DNA of 64,000 nucleotides. Origin: Piscinibacterium candidicorallinum (GTDB lineage: Bacteria; Pseudomonadota; Gammaproteobacteria; Burkholderiales; Burkholderiaceae_C). The stretch lies in contig NZ_CP180191.1 in assembly GCF_047549485.1 (NCBI RefSeq), forward strand, positions 620,001 to 684,000. The letters are read 5' to 3'. Under the pieces are notes generated by a model. That model had not been told where the DNA came from. It was given only the letters and a program-made list of their open reading frames with translations, and ran no database searches. How positions within the stretch are numbered: the first letter of the stretch is position 1; each line of letters begins with the position of its first letter. Made by a program: the position numbers and the translations under genes. Positions 32,656-41,677 of this stretch are shown here, in pieces.

Positions 32656-34855
32656 GATCCGCACCTTCGATGGACCCGATGGGGTGTTCAAGCGCTTTGC
32701 GATCGCGCTCACGCTCGTCGGCGTGAGCATCACTGCGGCCGCCGTTCTGCTGACCCCGGAACTTACGGTTGTAGTGACCCTTGCCACACTGCTGGCGGCC
32801 GCTGCTCATGCGCGCGGTCTGATGGATCGGTACGCGCAGCAGCTGCACGGCATTGCGTCACATCTGGCTGCGGCGGACGAAACGCTTGAAGACAGGTCGT
32901 CGGACGCGCTCACCCGTCTCGACACACTTTCCGCTGAGGTGGCACAGCGCTTGCGCGAGCGCGAAGTGCAGGTGCAGTCTCTGCGCGGCCGCCTCGATAC
33001 CCTGCTGGGTACGGTGCCCGATGCCGTGTTTGGCCTCGATGCCGACATGCGCGTTGTCTTTGCCAACCCGGCTGTGACCGCCTTGTGCGGACTGGAGCTG
33101 GACCGGGCCACAGGCGCCGAATTCGCCTCTCTGTTTCCCGAGTGCACGGCGTCCTGGGCGCAATCCCAGCTGAATGGCGCAGCCGTGGTGTCGAGTACCG
33201 GTATGCGGGTCGCCCGCAGCGAGACCGACGGCATCCGTGGCGGGGACACGCGCTTTCCGGTCGAGGTGTCGATTGCCCAGGGGCAGGGCGCGGGCGACAT
33301 TCGCTACGTCTGCGTCGTGCGCGATCTGGCTGAACGCCGCTGGGCCGAGGACCAGATGCGCCTGTTCAACCGCGCGCTGGATGCCACGACCAACGGTGTC
33401 TTGATCGCCTCCATGACCTGGCCGGGTGCCCCGGTGGTCTATGCCAACCCGGCCTTCGAGTCGCTGACCGGTTATGAGAATGGCGAGATCATTGGCATGA
33501 ACTGCCGCGTGCTGCAGGGTGCCGATACTGACCAGCCCGCGCTGGACACGCTGCGCACTGCGATGAGGGCAGGCCGCTCGACGCAGGTCACCCTGCGCAA
33601 CTATCGCAAGGATGGCACTCCGTTCGTGAACGAACTCACCCTGTCGCCGGTGACCGACCAAGGCGGCGCGCTCACGCACTATGTGGGTGTGCTCAATGAT
33701 GTGACCCAGCGCGAGGCCGCCCGGCGCGCGCTGGCCGATCGCAGTGCGCGCCTGGATGCGATCTTCAAGCTCAGCCCGGATGGCTTCGTGCTCTTCGACA
33801 GTACCGGCTGGCTGGCCTACGGTAATCCGGCCTTCTATGAGATGACCGGCTGGCTACCCAAGCACACCATCGGTGTGCTCGACCTGGACGCCTTCGAGCA
33901 TCTGTTTGAAGAGCACTGTGATCCGGCGTTTCCTTACCAGCGGCTGGTCACTGGCGGGCAGCAGGACGACTCTCCAGCGCTGCTGCGCCTGGCACGTCCG
34001 AGCCGCCGGGTACTGAGCCGCACCGTACGGCACACCCTGGCCGAGTCTGGCGAGACCATCTTGTACTTCCGGGACGTCACGCGTGAGACCGAGGTGGATC
34101 GCATGAAGAGTGAGTTCCTGACCACAGCCGCCCATGAACTGCGCACGCCGATGGCCAGCATCTTCGGCTTCAGCGAACTGCTGCTGCGGCGCGAGGTGAC
34201 CATCGAGCGGCGGCGCGAAATGGTCGAGACCATCCATCGACAGGCCTCCTGGCTGATCCACATGCTCAACGAGCTGCTGGATCTTGCCCGCATCGAGGCG
34301 CGTCAGGGCAAGGACCTGCTGTTCGAGCCGGTACCGATCCGCGCGCTGGTCGAAGATGTGCTGGCGACGCTGATGGTTCCCGGAGACCCGCGCCAAGTGC
34401 AGGTCGTGGGTGAGATCTCGACACAGAACGTCACCGTCGATGCCGAGAAGACCCGCCAGGCGCTTCGGAACGTGTTGTCCAACGCCTACAAGTACTCGCC
34501 GGACGGTGGAGACATCCAGCTTTGGACCGTATCCCGTCTTGATGGACAGGGTCGCACGCAATGGGGTATCGCGGTGCGGGACCACGGTATTGGCATGACG
34601 ACAGAGCAAATCCGCCGCATTGGCGAACGGTTCTACCGCGCAGACCCCTCCGGCAACGTCCCCGGCACTGGGCTAGGCATGGCGCTGGTACGCGAAATCA
34701 TGGGGTTGCAGGGCGGCACCATCGACATTGATAGCGAGTTCGGCGAAGGCACGACGATTACCCTGTGGTTTGCCACGCAGTCGCATGCCGCAACGGGTCT
34801 GCTGACCGACGCGCGCGAAGGTCAGCCGGAGGTGCAGCCATGCACGGCCGCCTGA
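32639..34855 (+). CDS. Membrane LOV/PAS sensor histidine kinase
   Basis: A 738-aa kinase. Two membrane helices at about 20-60 are followed by PAS 1 (about 120-225). Residues about 235-360 form a LOV domain with the flavin-binding motif GMNCRVLQG, whose photoactive cysteine is Cys289, plus NYRKDGTPFVNEL. A third PAS (about 370-480) follows. The HisKA H-box has His499 in AAHELRTPMAS, and the HATPase has NVLSNAYKYSP, DHGIGM and GTGLGMALVREI. LOV domains form a flavin-cysteinyl adduct in blue light. The signalling Gln of the last LOV strand is Leu352 (YVGVLNDVT). The gene overlaps its neighbours on both sides. Confidence 0.93.
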   Translation: MNSAAEIRTFDGPDGVFKRFAIALTLVGVSITAAAVLLTPELTVVVTLATLLAAAAHARGLMDRYAQQLHGIASHLAAADETLEDRSSDALTRLDTLSAEVAQRLREREVQVQSLRGRLDTLLGTVPDAVFGLDADMRVVFANPAVTALCGLELDRATGAEFASLFPECTASWAQSQLNGAAVVSSTGMRVARSETDGIRGGDTRFPVEVSIAQGQGAGDIRYVCVVRDLAERRWAEDQMRLFNRALDATTNGVLIASMTWPGAPVVYANPAFESLTGYENGEIIGMNCRVLQGADTDQPALDTLRTAMRAGRSTQVTLRNYRKDGTPFVNELTLSPVTDQGGALTHYVGVLNDVTQREAARRALADRSARLDAIFKLSPDGFVLFDSTGWLAYGNPAFYEMTGWLPKHTIGVLDLDAFEHLFEEHCDPAFPYQRLVTGGQQDDSPALLRLARPSRRVLSRTVRHTLAESGETILYFRDVTRETEVDRMKSEFLTTAAHELRTPMASIFGFSELLLRREVTIERRREMVETIHRQASWLIHMLNELLDLARIEARQGKDLLFEPVPIRALVEDVLATLMVPGDPRQVQVVGEISTQNVTVDAEKTRQALRNVLSNAYKYSPDGGDIQLWTVSRLDGQGRTQWGIAVRDHGIGMTTEQIRRIGERFYRADPSGNVPGTGLGMALVREIMGLQGGTIDIDSEFGEGTTITLWFATQSHAATGLLTDAREGQPEVQPCTAA

Positions 34856-35394
34856 TTGAATCGCTCGAAGGTCATGTCACGGCGGTGCATGGGGGCGCGG
34901 TTTGGCGAGCGATCTGCGCGCGTGCCGGTGCGCCGGAAGACGGTTTGCTTACCCCCGGTACGGGTCTTCAGCCCTGCGCATATGCGCTCGTTCACGCCGG
35001 CGCGGACGCGCTGGGGATCAGCCGCCAAACGCTCCTGGAAGCCTGCGGTGCATTCTGGCTTGAATGTCAACAGGCTGCATGGACCGCAGCCGACCGCGCA
35101 GCATGCTCGCCCCTGCCCGTCGATGCGCCGGCGGTTGGCCGTCTGCAGACGGTGTATGCGCTCGCGCAGAACGTGCTTCGCCAGTTTGGCGCAGATAACT
35201 GCATGCTCCTGCCCACCGGGCATGACGCCATCGAGGTCCAGCTGCCCGGCGCCGGAGCGCTGGTGCGCGAGTGGACCGTGGGCGTGTTCAAGGCGCTGAG
35301 CCAGGCTGCGGGCGTGGCCGCAGCCGTCCGTGAAGTCGCTAGCGACGAGGCGCGTGGCTTCGCGCTGCACCGTGTCGAGGTACAGGCATGCTGA
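34840..35394 (+). CDS. H-NOX (heme-NO-binding)-like protein
   Basis: A 184-aa protein starting MHGRLIESLEGHVTAVHGGAVWRAI, which resembles the first helices of H-NOX domains (M.G.....L...V....G...W..I), and of about H-NOX length. The C-terminal third (LPGAGALVREWTVGVFKALSQAAG) fits the last H-NOX helix. I do not see the proximal heme histidine at its usual place around residue 100 nor a clear YxSxR motif, so heme binding is doubtful. The next gene encodes an HNOBA kinase, the classic H-NOX partner, which supports the call. GGAGG precedes the ATG at 34840. Confidence 0.65.
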   Translation: MHGRLIESLEGHVTAVHGGAVWRAICARAGAPEDGLLTPGTGLQPCAYALVHAGADALGISRQTLLEACGAFWLECQQAAWTAADRAACSPLPVDAPAVGRLQTVYALAQNVLRQFGADNCMLLPTGHDAIEVQLPGAGALVREWTVGVFKALSQAAGVAAAVREVASDEARGFALHRVEVQAC

Positions 35395-37016
35395 CCGCGG
35401 AGACCGTAGGCGGTGTCGATGCACTAGTTGCACCCGTGGCTAGACAGCCGCTGTCGCTCACCCCTGACGCCTTGCGTCGTGCGTTCCCGTTTCTGATCCT
35501 CCTGGATGCGGAACTGAACATCCTCGAGGTCGGCGCCTCACTGGCCAAGGCACTGCCGCTGGCTCGCGCGGGCCGCAGCCTGCACGACGTGTTTCGCGTC
35601 ACCCAGCCCGTCTTGAGCCGTGACCCTGCACATTGGCTCGCCGAGCCGGGAGGGCTGTGTACCCTGCGGCCCATCGTGACCCCGCAGATGATGCTGCGCG
35701 GCGCGGTGGAGCCGCTGGCCGATGGCCGCATTCTGCTGCTCGTTTCTCCAGTATTTGCTTCGATGGATCACCTGAACGCGCTCGGGCTGCGTTTCAGCGA
35801 CTTTGCGCGCCACGACGCAGTGACCGATCTTCTGCTCATGGCGCGCAGCATGCAGATGGCTGCGCATGACACGCAGCGGATGGCGCGCCGGCTCCGTGAG
35901 CGCGGCGATCAGCTCAACGCGGTGCTGGATCTGAGTATCCATGGTGTGGGTTACTTCGACCCGGACGGTGTGCTTCAGTTGAACAACACACGATTCACCA
36001 GTCTGCTCGAACTGGAGACCGAGCGCATGACAGGCTTGCGCCTCGCGGCTCTGGATGAGCATCTGGCGCAGCGGCGCGCCGGCGCGGATCGTGGCCGGCT
36101 TGCCCTGGCGGATTGGGCGTTGGCCGGATCGCCAGATGAACCGATCCCCCTGTGTCTCGGAGAAGCCGATCCGCGCCATGTGTGCCTGCGCCTTCGACAA
36201 ACCCACGAAGGTGGCACGATCGTTTACGTGCAAGACACCACGCGTGAGGCGCAGATCGACCGAATGAAGAGCGAGTTCCTGTCCACGGCGGCGCACGAAT
36301 TGCGAACACCGATGGCCAGCATCTTCGGCTACACGGAGCTGTTGCTGTTCAAGAGCTTCTCGCCGGAGGAACAGCGCAGCTTCTTGCAGACCATTCACAG
36401 TCAGACCGCACTGCTGGTCGACATGGTCAATGAGCTGCTCGATCTGGCACGTATCGAGGCAGGGCGTGAGAAGGAGTTTCGGCTTGCGCCTACTCGGCTC
36501 GATACGATCGTGGCCCGCGCCCAGCGCGCCATCGCGCCATCGGCGGCGCGGCATGACCTGCGCATCTCTCTGAGCGTCGGCGATGCGATGCTCATGGTTG
36601 ACGCAGCCAAGACGCATCGCGCGGTGCTCAATGTGCTCTCCAATGCAGTGAAATACGCCCCCAACGGCGGGGTGATCGAGGTCACGAGCTGTCGCGAGCA
36701 GCATGCAGGCCGTGCCATGATCGGCTTGCGCATTTCGGATCAGGGCATCGGCATGAGCGCCCAGCAGCTAGAGCGCGTCTTCGAGCGCTTCTACCGTGCG
36801 GATCCCAGTGGCGAGATTCCGGGTACGGGTCTGGGCATGAGTCTGGTCAAGGAGATCATGGAGCTGCAGCGTGGCGAGGTCACCGTACGCAGCGATCTTG
36901 GTGCGGGCACCTGCGTGACACTGTGGTTTGCCGAGTTCGCCAATCCAGCAGCGCCTGCTGCCTCAGTCGGCGCCAACGAGTTCATGAATGCAGTCGATTC
37001 GATAACGAGGTCTTGA
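35388..37016 (+). CDS. HNOBA-domain PAS sensor histidine kinase
   Basis: A 542-aa soluble kinase. Residues about 25-165 fit the HNOBA (heme-NO-binding-associated) domain: FPFLILLDAELNILEVGASLAKALP, then GLRFSDFARHDAVTDLLLMARSMQ followed by a coiled coil. A PAS domain spans about 180-285. The H-box His303 lies in AAHELRTPMAS, and the HATPase has NVLSNAVKYAP, DQGIGM and GTGLGMSL. The transmitter is very like that of the LOV kinase, suggesting duplication. It overlaps the H-NOX-like gene by seven bases and probably transduces a gas or NO signal from it. Confidence 0.88.
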   Translation: MLTAETVGGVDALVAPVARQPLSLTPDALRRAFPFLILLDAELNILEVGASLAKALPLARAGRSLHDVFRVTQPVLSRDPAHWLAEPGGLCTLRPIVTPQMMLRGAVEPLADGRILLLVSPVFASMDHLNALGLRFSDFARHDAVTDLLLMARSMQMAAHDTQRMARRLRERGDQLNAVLDLSIHGVGYFDPDGVLQLNNTRFTSLLELETERMTGLRLAALDEHLAQRRAGADRGRLALADWALAGSPDEPIPLCLGEADPRHVCLRLRQTHEGGTIVYVQDTTREAQIDRMKSEFLSTAAHELRTPMASIFGYTELLLFKSFSPEEQRSFLQTIHSQTALLVDMVNELLDLARIEAGREKEFRLAPTRLDTIVARAQRAIAPSAARHDLRISLSVGDAMLMVDAAKTHRAVLNVLSNAVKYAPNGGVIEVTSCREQHAGRAMIGLRISDQGIGMSAQQLERVFERFYRADPSGEIPGTGLGMSLVKEIMELQRGEVTVRSDLGAGTCVTLWFAEFANPAAPAASVGANEFMNAVDSITRS

Positions 37017-37017
37017 A

Positions 37018-37848
37018 ATGTCCGTCTGGAAAGTGTTCCGTGAACGTCTGGCCACCGTGGCCAGTACGCCTGCTGCGATCGTGCTCGTTGCGTTTGCGGT
37101 GTCGACCCCTGGCGCATACGCCGGACCAGTACTTGACCGGATTCGAGCATCCGGCGAGTTGCGTGTGTGCATCTGGCCCGACTACTACGGCATCACCTAC
37201 CGCAACCCGAAGACCCAGCAGCTGGCGGGTATCGACATCGATCTGTCGGCGCAGTTTGCGCGCCAGCTTGGCGTCCGGCTGACCTATGTGGATTCGTCGT
37301 TCGTGAACCTGATCAACGACGTCACCACAGATCGGTGCGACATTGCGATGTTTGCTGTGGGGGTGCTGCCCCAGCGCGCGGAGCGGCTGCGCTTTACCTC
37401 ACCCTATCTGGCCAGCGATATCTATGGTGTGACCACCCGCAGTTCGCGCGTGATTCGCCAGTGGGGCGACATTGACCAGCCGGGCGTGCGTGTGGCAGTG
37501 CAGGCGGGCACGTTCATGGAGCCGGTCATGCGAGACCGACTCAAGCAGGCCACCATGGTCGTGATCCGGCCGCCGCAGACTCGGGAAGCCGAGTTGGAAG
37601 CCGGCCGGGTGGATGTCTTCATGACCGACTACCCGTACAGCCGGCGCTTGCTGGATAACGCCGACTGGGCCCGATTGGTGAGCGCGCCTGCACCGTTTCA
37701 CGTGCTGCCCTACGCGTATGCCGTCAAGCCAGGCGATGACGAGTGGTTTCGCGAAGCGGAAGCGTTTGTGACGCGCATCAAGTCAGATGGAACGCTTGCT
37801 GCCGCAGCAGCACGTCATGGCTTGCGAGAGATCATGCTCGGTCGCTGA
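37018..37848 (+). CDS. Periplasmic solute-binding protein, family 3 (amino-acid type)
   Basis: A 276-aa protein with a signal peptide (cleavage probably after PGAYA near residue 35) and the family-3 binding-protein fold: VLDRIRASGELRVCIWPDY, then LAGIDIDLSAQFARQLG, TDRCDIAMFAVG and GRVDVFMTDYPYS. No permease or ATPase gene is adjacent. It starts one base after the HNOBA kinase stop and is followed by another membrane kinase, so it may deliver a ligand to that sensor instead of a transporter. The ligand is unknown. Confidence 0.88.
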   Translation: MSVWKVFRERLATVASTPAAIVLVAFAVSTPGAYAGPVLDRIRASGELRVCIWPDYYGITYRNPKTQQLAGIDIDLSAQFARQLGVRLTYVDSSFVNLINDVTTDRCDIAMFAVGVLPQRAERLRFTSPYLASDIYGVTTRSSRVIRQWGDIDQPGVRVAVQAGTFMEPVMRDRLKQATMVVIRPPQTREAELEAGRVDVFMTDYPYSRRLLDNADWARLVSAPAPFHVLPYAYAVKPGDDEWFREAEAFVTRIKSDGTLAAAAARHGLREIMLGR

Positions 37849-37871
37849 GCGATGACCTGACGCAGCGAGCG

Positions 37872-40385
37872 ATGAAGGCAGATCAGTCTCTTCAGGCCGG
37901 CTACCAGCTGATCCGCTGGTTGGCGGGCGCGCTGGCGTTTGCCAGTGCGGTCGTGATCGGCGCCTTCGTTGCCTACGAGTATCGAGAAACTGAGCGGGTC
38001 GAGCTGGCCAAGGCGAGCTTGCTGGCTCGTGTCTTGGAGGACTACAGCTCGCGGACTCTGGACAGCACGAGCAGCCTGCTGGGCAGTGTGGCGGAGCAGA
38101 TTCGCCTGCGGCCGGAAGCCATGTCGGATGCGGGTCTTCAACAGCTGATCGCCAGCCAGCGATACCTGCGCAGCTTGTCGATCCTGGATGCCCAGGGGCG
38201 CGTGTTGATGAGCTCCAACCCGGAAAACATTGGCATCGCGGTCGATCAGACACTGTTCAAGCGCGTGGCCTCATCCACTGGCCCGACCTTGGGCGACCCG
38301 GTGGCTGCGCGGGATCTGTTCGAGTTGGCGCAGGACCGTACGATCAATGCACCGTCCGTGGCGACCCTGCTGCCGATGGCACTGCGGCTCGCGCCTGATG
38401 CAGATGCGTCGGTCCTGTTGGCGGTGGTCAACCCGGATGCCGTTGCAAACTGGTTCACGCTGACCACCCAGCCCGAGGGCTATTCGGCAAGCCTGGTGAG
38501 CTATGCACGCGAAAACCTCGTGTCCACGCTGGATCTGCCCAATGCCGACCTCGCAGCAGCGGCTGGCAGCCACCCGATCTTCGTGGAGATGCTGCCGTCC
38601 ATCGAGCATGCGGCCCTGAAAGGCTCCGGCTTCTCCGGAGACCCTTCCCTCCTGGCCTATCGCGCGCTGAGACACTGGCCCGCAGTCGTTCTGGTCGAAC
38701 GCTCGCTTGAGGCCACGCTTGCAGCGTGGCAGCGCACGGTGTGGTTGTCTGTGCTTGGCCTGTTTGCGGTGTGGGCGCTGGTGGGCGTGATGGCGTGGTT
38801 CGCCCGTCGTGGGTTGCGCACCAGTCAGTTCATGGCTGGGCGTCTCATGCAGGCCAGCGACCGGCTGGCCGAGCGCGAGCGGGACGTCCGCAATCTGTTC
38901 GAGGGGGTGCATGAGGTGCTCCTGCGAACCGATGCAGACGGTGCCATCCGGGTGATCAACAGCCACTGGACGACACTCACCGGTATTTCGACCCGTGATG
39001 TCATCGGTCAGCCGGTGTGGATTCTTGTGGAACCCAGCCATGCTGCGCGCGTGCAGGAGCAGTTCGCGTCTCTAGGGGACAAGCCGTCCAGGCTCACCGT
39101 CAGCCTGCGTACACAGGGTGATGATGCGCCGAAAGTCGACCTGATCCTCACGCGTGAGCAGGGTCATGGCACCAGCCCTGGTGGTGTGATCGGCTTTGCA
39201 GTGGATGTGACCGAGCGCGAGCGGGCGCGGCGAGCCTTGCGCAAGCAGCTGGCCTTCAGTCGATCCGTGCTGCAGGTCATTCCCATCCCTGTATGGGTGC
39301 AAAGTACCAAGGGGCTCACGCTCGAGGTCAATGCGGCCTGGGAGAGCTTTCACGGGATCGGGGCGGAGGACATTCGCGGTCGGCCGCTGGACAGCGTGCT
39401 GAGTGAAGGCGTCGGCCAGGTGCTGCAGCGCGATGATGGTCGGATCATCAGCGGTGAGATCGGGGAGCTGACGTTCACCGAGCGCATCCGCCGTGGCGAT
39501 GGCCAGTGGCGCGATGTCTCGATCATCAAGCGCGCACTGACGGACGTGAACGGCCTGCCGGTGGGTGTGGTCGGCAGCGTCTTCGACATCACAGACTTCC
39601 ACGAGGCGCAGCAGGCCATGCAGGCCGCGCGCGACGCAGCCATTGCTTCCGAGAACGTGAAGAGCGGCTTCATTGCCAACGTCAGTCACGAATTGCGTAC
39701 GCCTCTGCAGTCCATATTGGGCTTTTCGGAGTTGGCCTTGCGCCGGCAAATGAGTCCCGAGCGCCTGAAGGGCACCTTGGAGGACATTCATGGTGCCGGC
39801 CAGCGGATGCTCACGCTGGTCAACGAGATTCTTGATATCTCACGGCTTGAGAACGTGGGTGAGACGCTTGAACTGAGCCGTGCGGATGCGTGCGAGGTGG
39901 TGCGAGAAGTGAGTCGCGAGATTTCCGCCATTGCCACCCAGAAGCTCGTCTCGCTCGCCGTTGAACTGCCCCATGAGCCGATCCACGCGGTCCTGCACCC
40001 CTTCCGGTTTGCGCAGGTGCTGCGCAATATCTTGGCCAACGCCGTACGCTTTTCACCCGCAGGCTCACAGGTCGAGGTGCAGCTCAGTCGCTCGGCCGGA
40101 GGCATCGCCATCAAGGTGCTCGACCGTGGGCCGGGTATCCCGCCCGACGAACTCGAAGCCATCTTCGAGGCGTTCACGCAGTCCAGTCTGACCAGCGATG
40201 GCGCTGGCGGCACCGGTCTGGGGCTGACGATTGCCCGCAGCATCATGCGCGCCCACCACGGGCAGATCGTCGCGTCCAACCGGCCCGACGGCGGCGCCTG
40301 CTTCACCGTGTGGCTCCCGGACCCTGACGTCGAATCCAACCTGTCGTTTGTGGATTCGGTGCCGGGCGAGGCGCACGTGCTCTAG
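37872..40385 (+). CDS. Membrane PAS sensor histidine kinase with periplasmic sensor
   Basis: An 837-aa kinase. A membrane helix at about 15-38 and another near 290-312 flank a periplasmic sensor with the double-Cache look (SLSILDAQGRVLMSS). Two PAS domains (about 335-460 and 465-585) follow. The transmitter has His606 in VSHELRTPLQSI, NILANAVRFSP, DRGPGIP and GTGLGLTIARSI. I chose the ATG at 37872, 23 bases after the binding-protein stop. Its periplasmic sensor is a plausible partner of that binding protein. Its stop shares the bases CTAG with the stop of the opposing receiver gene. Confidence 0.9.
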   Translation: MKADQSLQAGYQLIRWLAGALAFASAVVIGAFVAYEYRETERVELAKASLLARVLEDYSSRTLDSTSSLLGSVAEQIRLRPEAMSDAGLQQLIASQRYLRSLSILDAQGRVLMSSNPENIGIAVDQTLFKRVASSTGPTLGDPVAARDLFELAQDRTINAPSVATLLPMALRLAPDADASVLLAVVNPDAVANWFTLTTQPEGYSASLVSYARENLVSTLDLPNADLAAAAGSHPIFVEMLPSIEHAALKGSGFSGDPSLLAYRALRHWPAVVLVERSLEATLAAWQRTVWLSVLGLFAVWALVGVMAWFARRGLRTSQFMAGRLMQASDRLAERERDVRNLFEGVHEVLLRTDADGAIRVINSHWTTLTGISTRDVIGQPVWILVEPSHAARVQEQFASLGDKPSRLTVSLRTQGDDAPKVDLILTREQGHGTSPGGVIGFAVDVTERERARRALRKQLAFSRSVLQVIPIPVWVQSTKGLTLEVNAAWESFHGIGAEDIRGRPLDSVLSEGVGQVLQRDDGRIISGEIGELTFTERIRRGDGQWRDVSIIKRALTDVNGLPVGVVGSVFDITDFHEAQQAMQAARDAAIASENVKSGFIANVSHELRTPLQSILGFSELALRRQMSPERLKGTLEDIHGAGQRMLTLVNEILDISRLENVGETLELSRADACEVVREVSREISAIATQKLVSLAVELPHEPIHAVLHPFRFAQVLRNILANAVRFSPAGSQVEVQLSRSAGGIAIKVLDRGPGIPPDELEAIFEAFTQSSLTSDGAGGTGLGLTIARSIMRAHHGQIVASNRPDGGACFTVWLPDPDVESNLSFVDSVPGEAHVL

Positions 40386-40783
40386 GGCTGCGGTGTCCAG
40401 CGCGCAAGCACGGCGCGCAGATCGTGAATGGACGCCGGCTTCACCAGCACCTCGTTCATGCCTGCCCGAAGGCAGGCGTCTTCCGTGTCCAGTCCCGAGT
40501 CACCGGTCAGGCCGATCAGCGGCATCGCCGCGCGGCCGGAGTCCATCTCGCGTGCTCGGAGGGCTGCGGCGGTCTCCGGCCCGTTCAGCCCCGGCATGTT
40601 GAAGTCCAGGAACGCGAGATCAAAGCTGCGCTCAGCGAGCAGGGCGAGCGCCTCTTCTCCGTCTGCAACCGCCTCCGCATGCGCCCCCAACGCGCCCAGG
40701 AGGCTCAGCATCACCTGACGGTTGAATGCATTGTCCTCAACAACCAGAACGCGGGGTTGGGCGGCGGGCAGGGTCTCGCTCAT
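40382..40783 (-). CDS. Single-domain receiver (response regulator)
   Basis: A 133-aa receiver domain. It has VLVVEDNAFNRQVM, phospho-acceptor Asp in LAFLDFNMPGLNG and Lys in VLVKPAS. The pattern is that of receivers in hybrid kinases, so it may serve the PAS kinase encoded convergently. Both genes end in the same CTAG tetranucleotide. It has no output domain. Confidence 0.9.
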   Translation of the reverse strand: MSETLPAAQPRVLVVEDNAFNRQVMLSLLGALGAHAEAVADGEEALALLAERSFDLAFLDFNMPGLNGPETAAALRAREMDSGRAAMPLIGLTGDSGLDTEDACLRAGMNEVLVKPASIHDLRAVLARWTPQP

Positions 40784-40873
40784 GCGTGCAGAGTACGGCA
40801 GAGCGACACAGCAAGGATCGCAAGCACCCGAAATGAACTGATTGGTAGCCGTAATTCTTTACGGTTCAGAAAT

Positions 40874-40891
40874 AAATCAATCGATTGATTT
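40874..40891. promoter_or_regulatory. Operator palindrome upstream of the tetR gene
   Basis: AAATCAATCGATTGATTT is a perfect 18-base palindrome ending 18 bases before the tetR ATG. Such AATCAATCGATTGATT-like palindromes are typical TetR operators. It most likely mediates autorepression of tetR and control of the efflux operon downstream. Confidence 0.75.
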
Positions 40892-40909
40892 TGTGCTACA
40901 GTGCGCGGT

Positions 40910-41605
40910 ATGCATCCCAGTCCCAGTCCATCCGTCGCGCAAGACGCCCCCGTCGAACCTGATGTTCAGCGGGTGCTGACTGCGCGTGATCAGCTGGTGC
41001 TGCATGCCACCCCGATCTTTGCCAACAAGGGCTTTGCGGGCGCCTCCACCCGGGAGATCTGCGATGCCGCAGGCGTGAACCTGTCTGCCATCCGCTACTA
41101 CTTCGGTGACAAGGCCGGCCTGTACCGCGCCGTGCTGGAGCGTCCGATTGGGGAGATGACGGCCGCCTTCGCCGGCTTCGATGCCGCGCACCTGTCACTG
41201 GAACAGGCACTGCGCATCCTGTTGCGGCCCTTCGTCGATTCCAACGACGACGACGCGCTCGAGGCGCAGACCATGCGCCTGTACCTGCGCGAAATGATCG
41301 AGCCCTCGGAGATCTTCCGCGAGGTGGTCGGCCGCGCCGTGGTGCCTTCACACATGGCCATGTGTGAGGTCCTTGCACGGCACAGTGGCGCGGCGCAGAT
41401 CGACGACGAGATCCATCAGCTCGCATTCGCTCTGGTGGCGATGGCGCACGACTACTGCATGTCGCGCGAGTTCATGAAGATGCTGGCGCCCGGCATGCTG
41501 GATCGACCCAACGCGACCACCCACATCGTCGACCGCCTTGTGGACTACGGCATTGCTCTGGTGAGCGCAGAGCAGCAGCGCAGAGCCCGAACTGCCGGCA
41601 ACTGA
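40910..41605 (+). CDS. TetR/AcrR-family repressor (CerR-like) of the efflux operon
   Basis: A 231-aa regulator. The N-terminal helix-turn-helix is ATPIFANKGFAGASTREICDAAGVNLSAIRYYFGDKAGLYRAVL at about residues 34-78. The C-terminal ligand domain resembles the CerR type (MRLYLREMIEPSEIF). A perfect palindrome lies immediately upstream. The RND genes follow 72 bases downstream in the same direction, so it very likely represses them and releases DNA on binding an efflux substrate. Confidence 0.9.
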   Translation: MHPSPSPSVAQDAPVEPDVQRVLTARDQLVLHATPIFANKGFAGASTREICDAAGVNLSAIRYYFGDKAGLYRAVLERPIGEMTAAFAGFDAAHLSLEQALRILLRPFVDSNDDDALEAQTMRLYLREMIEPSEIFREVVGRAVVPSHMAMCEVLARHSGAAQIDDEIHQLAFALVAMAHDYCMSREFMKMLAPGMLDRPNATTHIVDRLVDYGIALVSAEQQRRARTAGN

Positions 41606-41677
41606 CCCCTGAACCGAATTCCAGACTGCACCCAACAAGCAGCAGCCTCTCCCCTCCCGACCACAAAGAGACCACGT

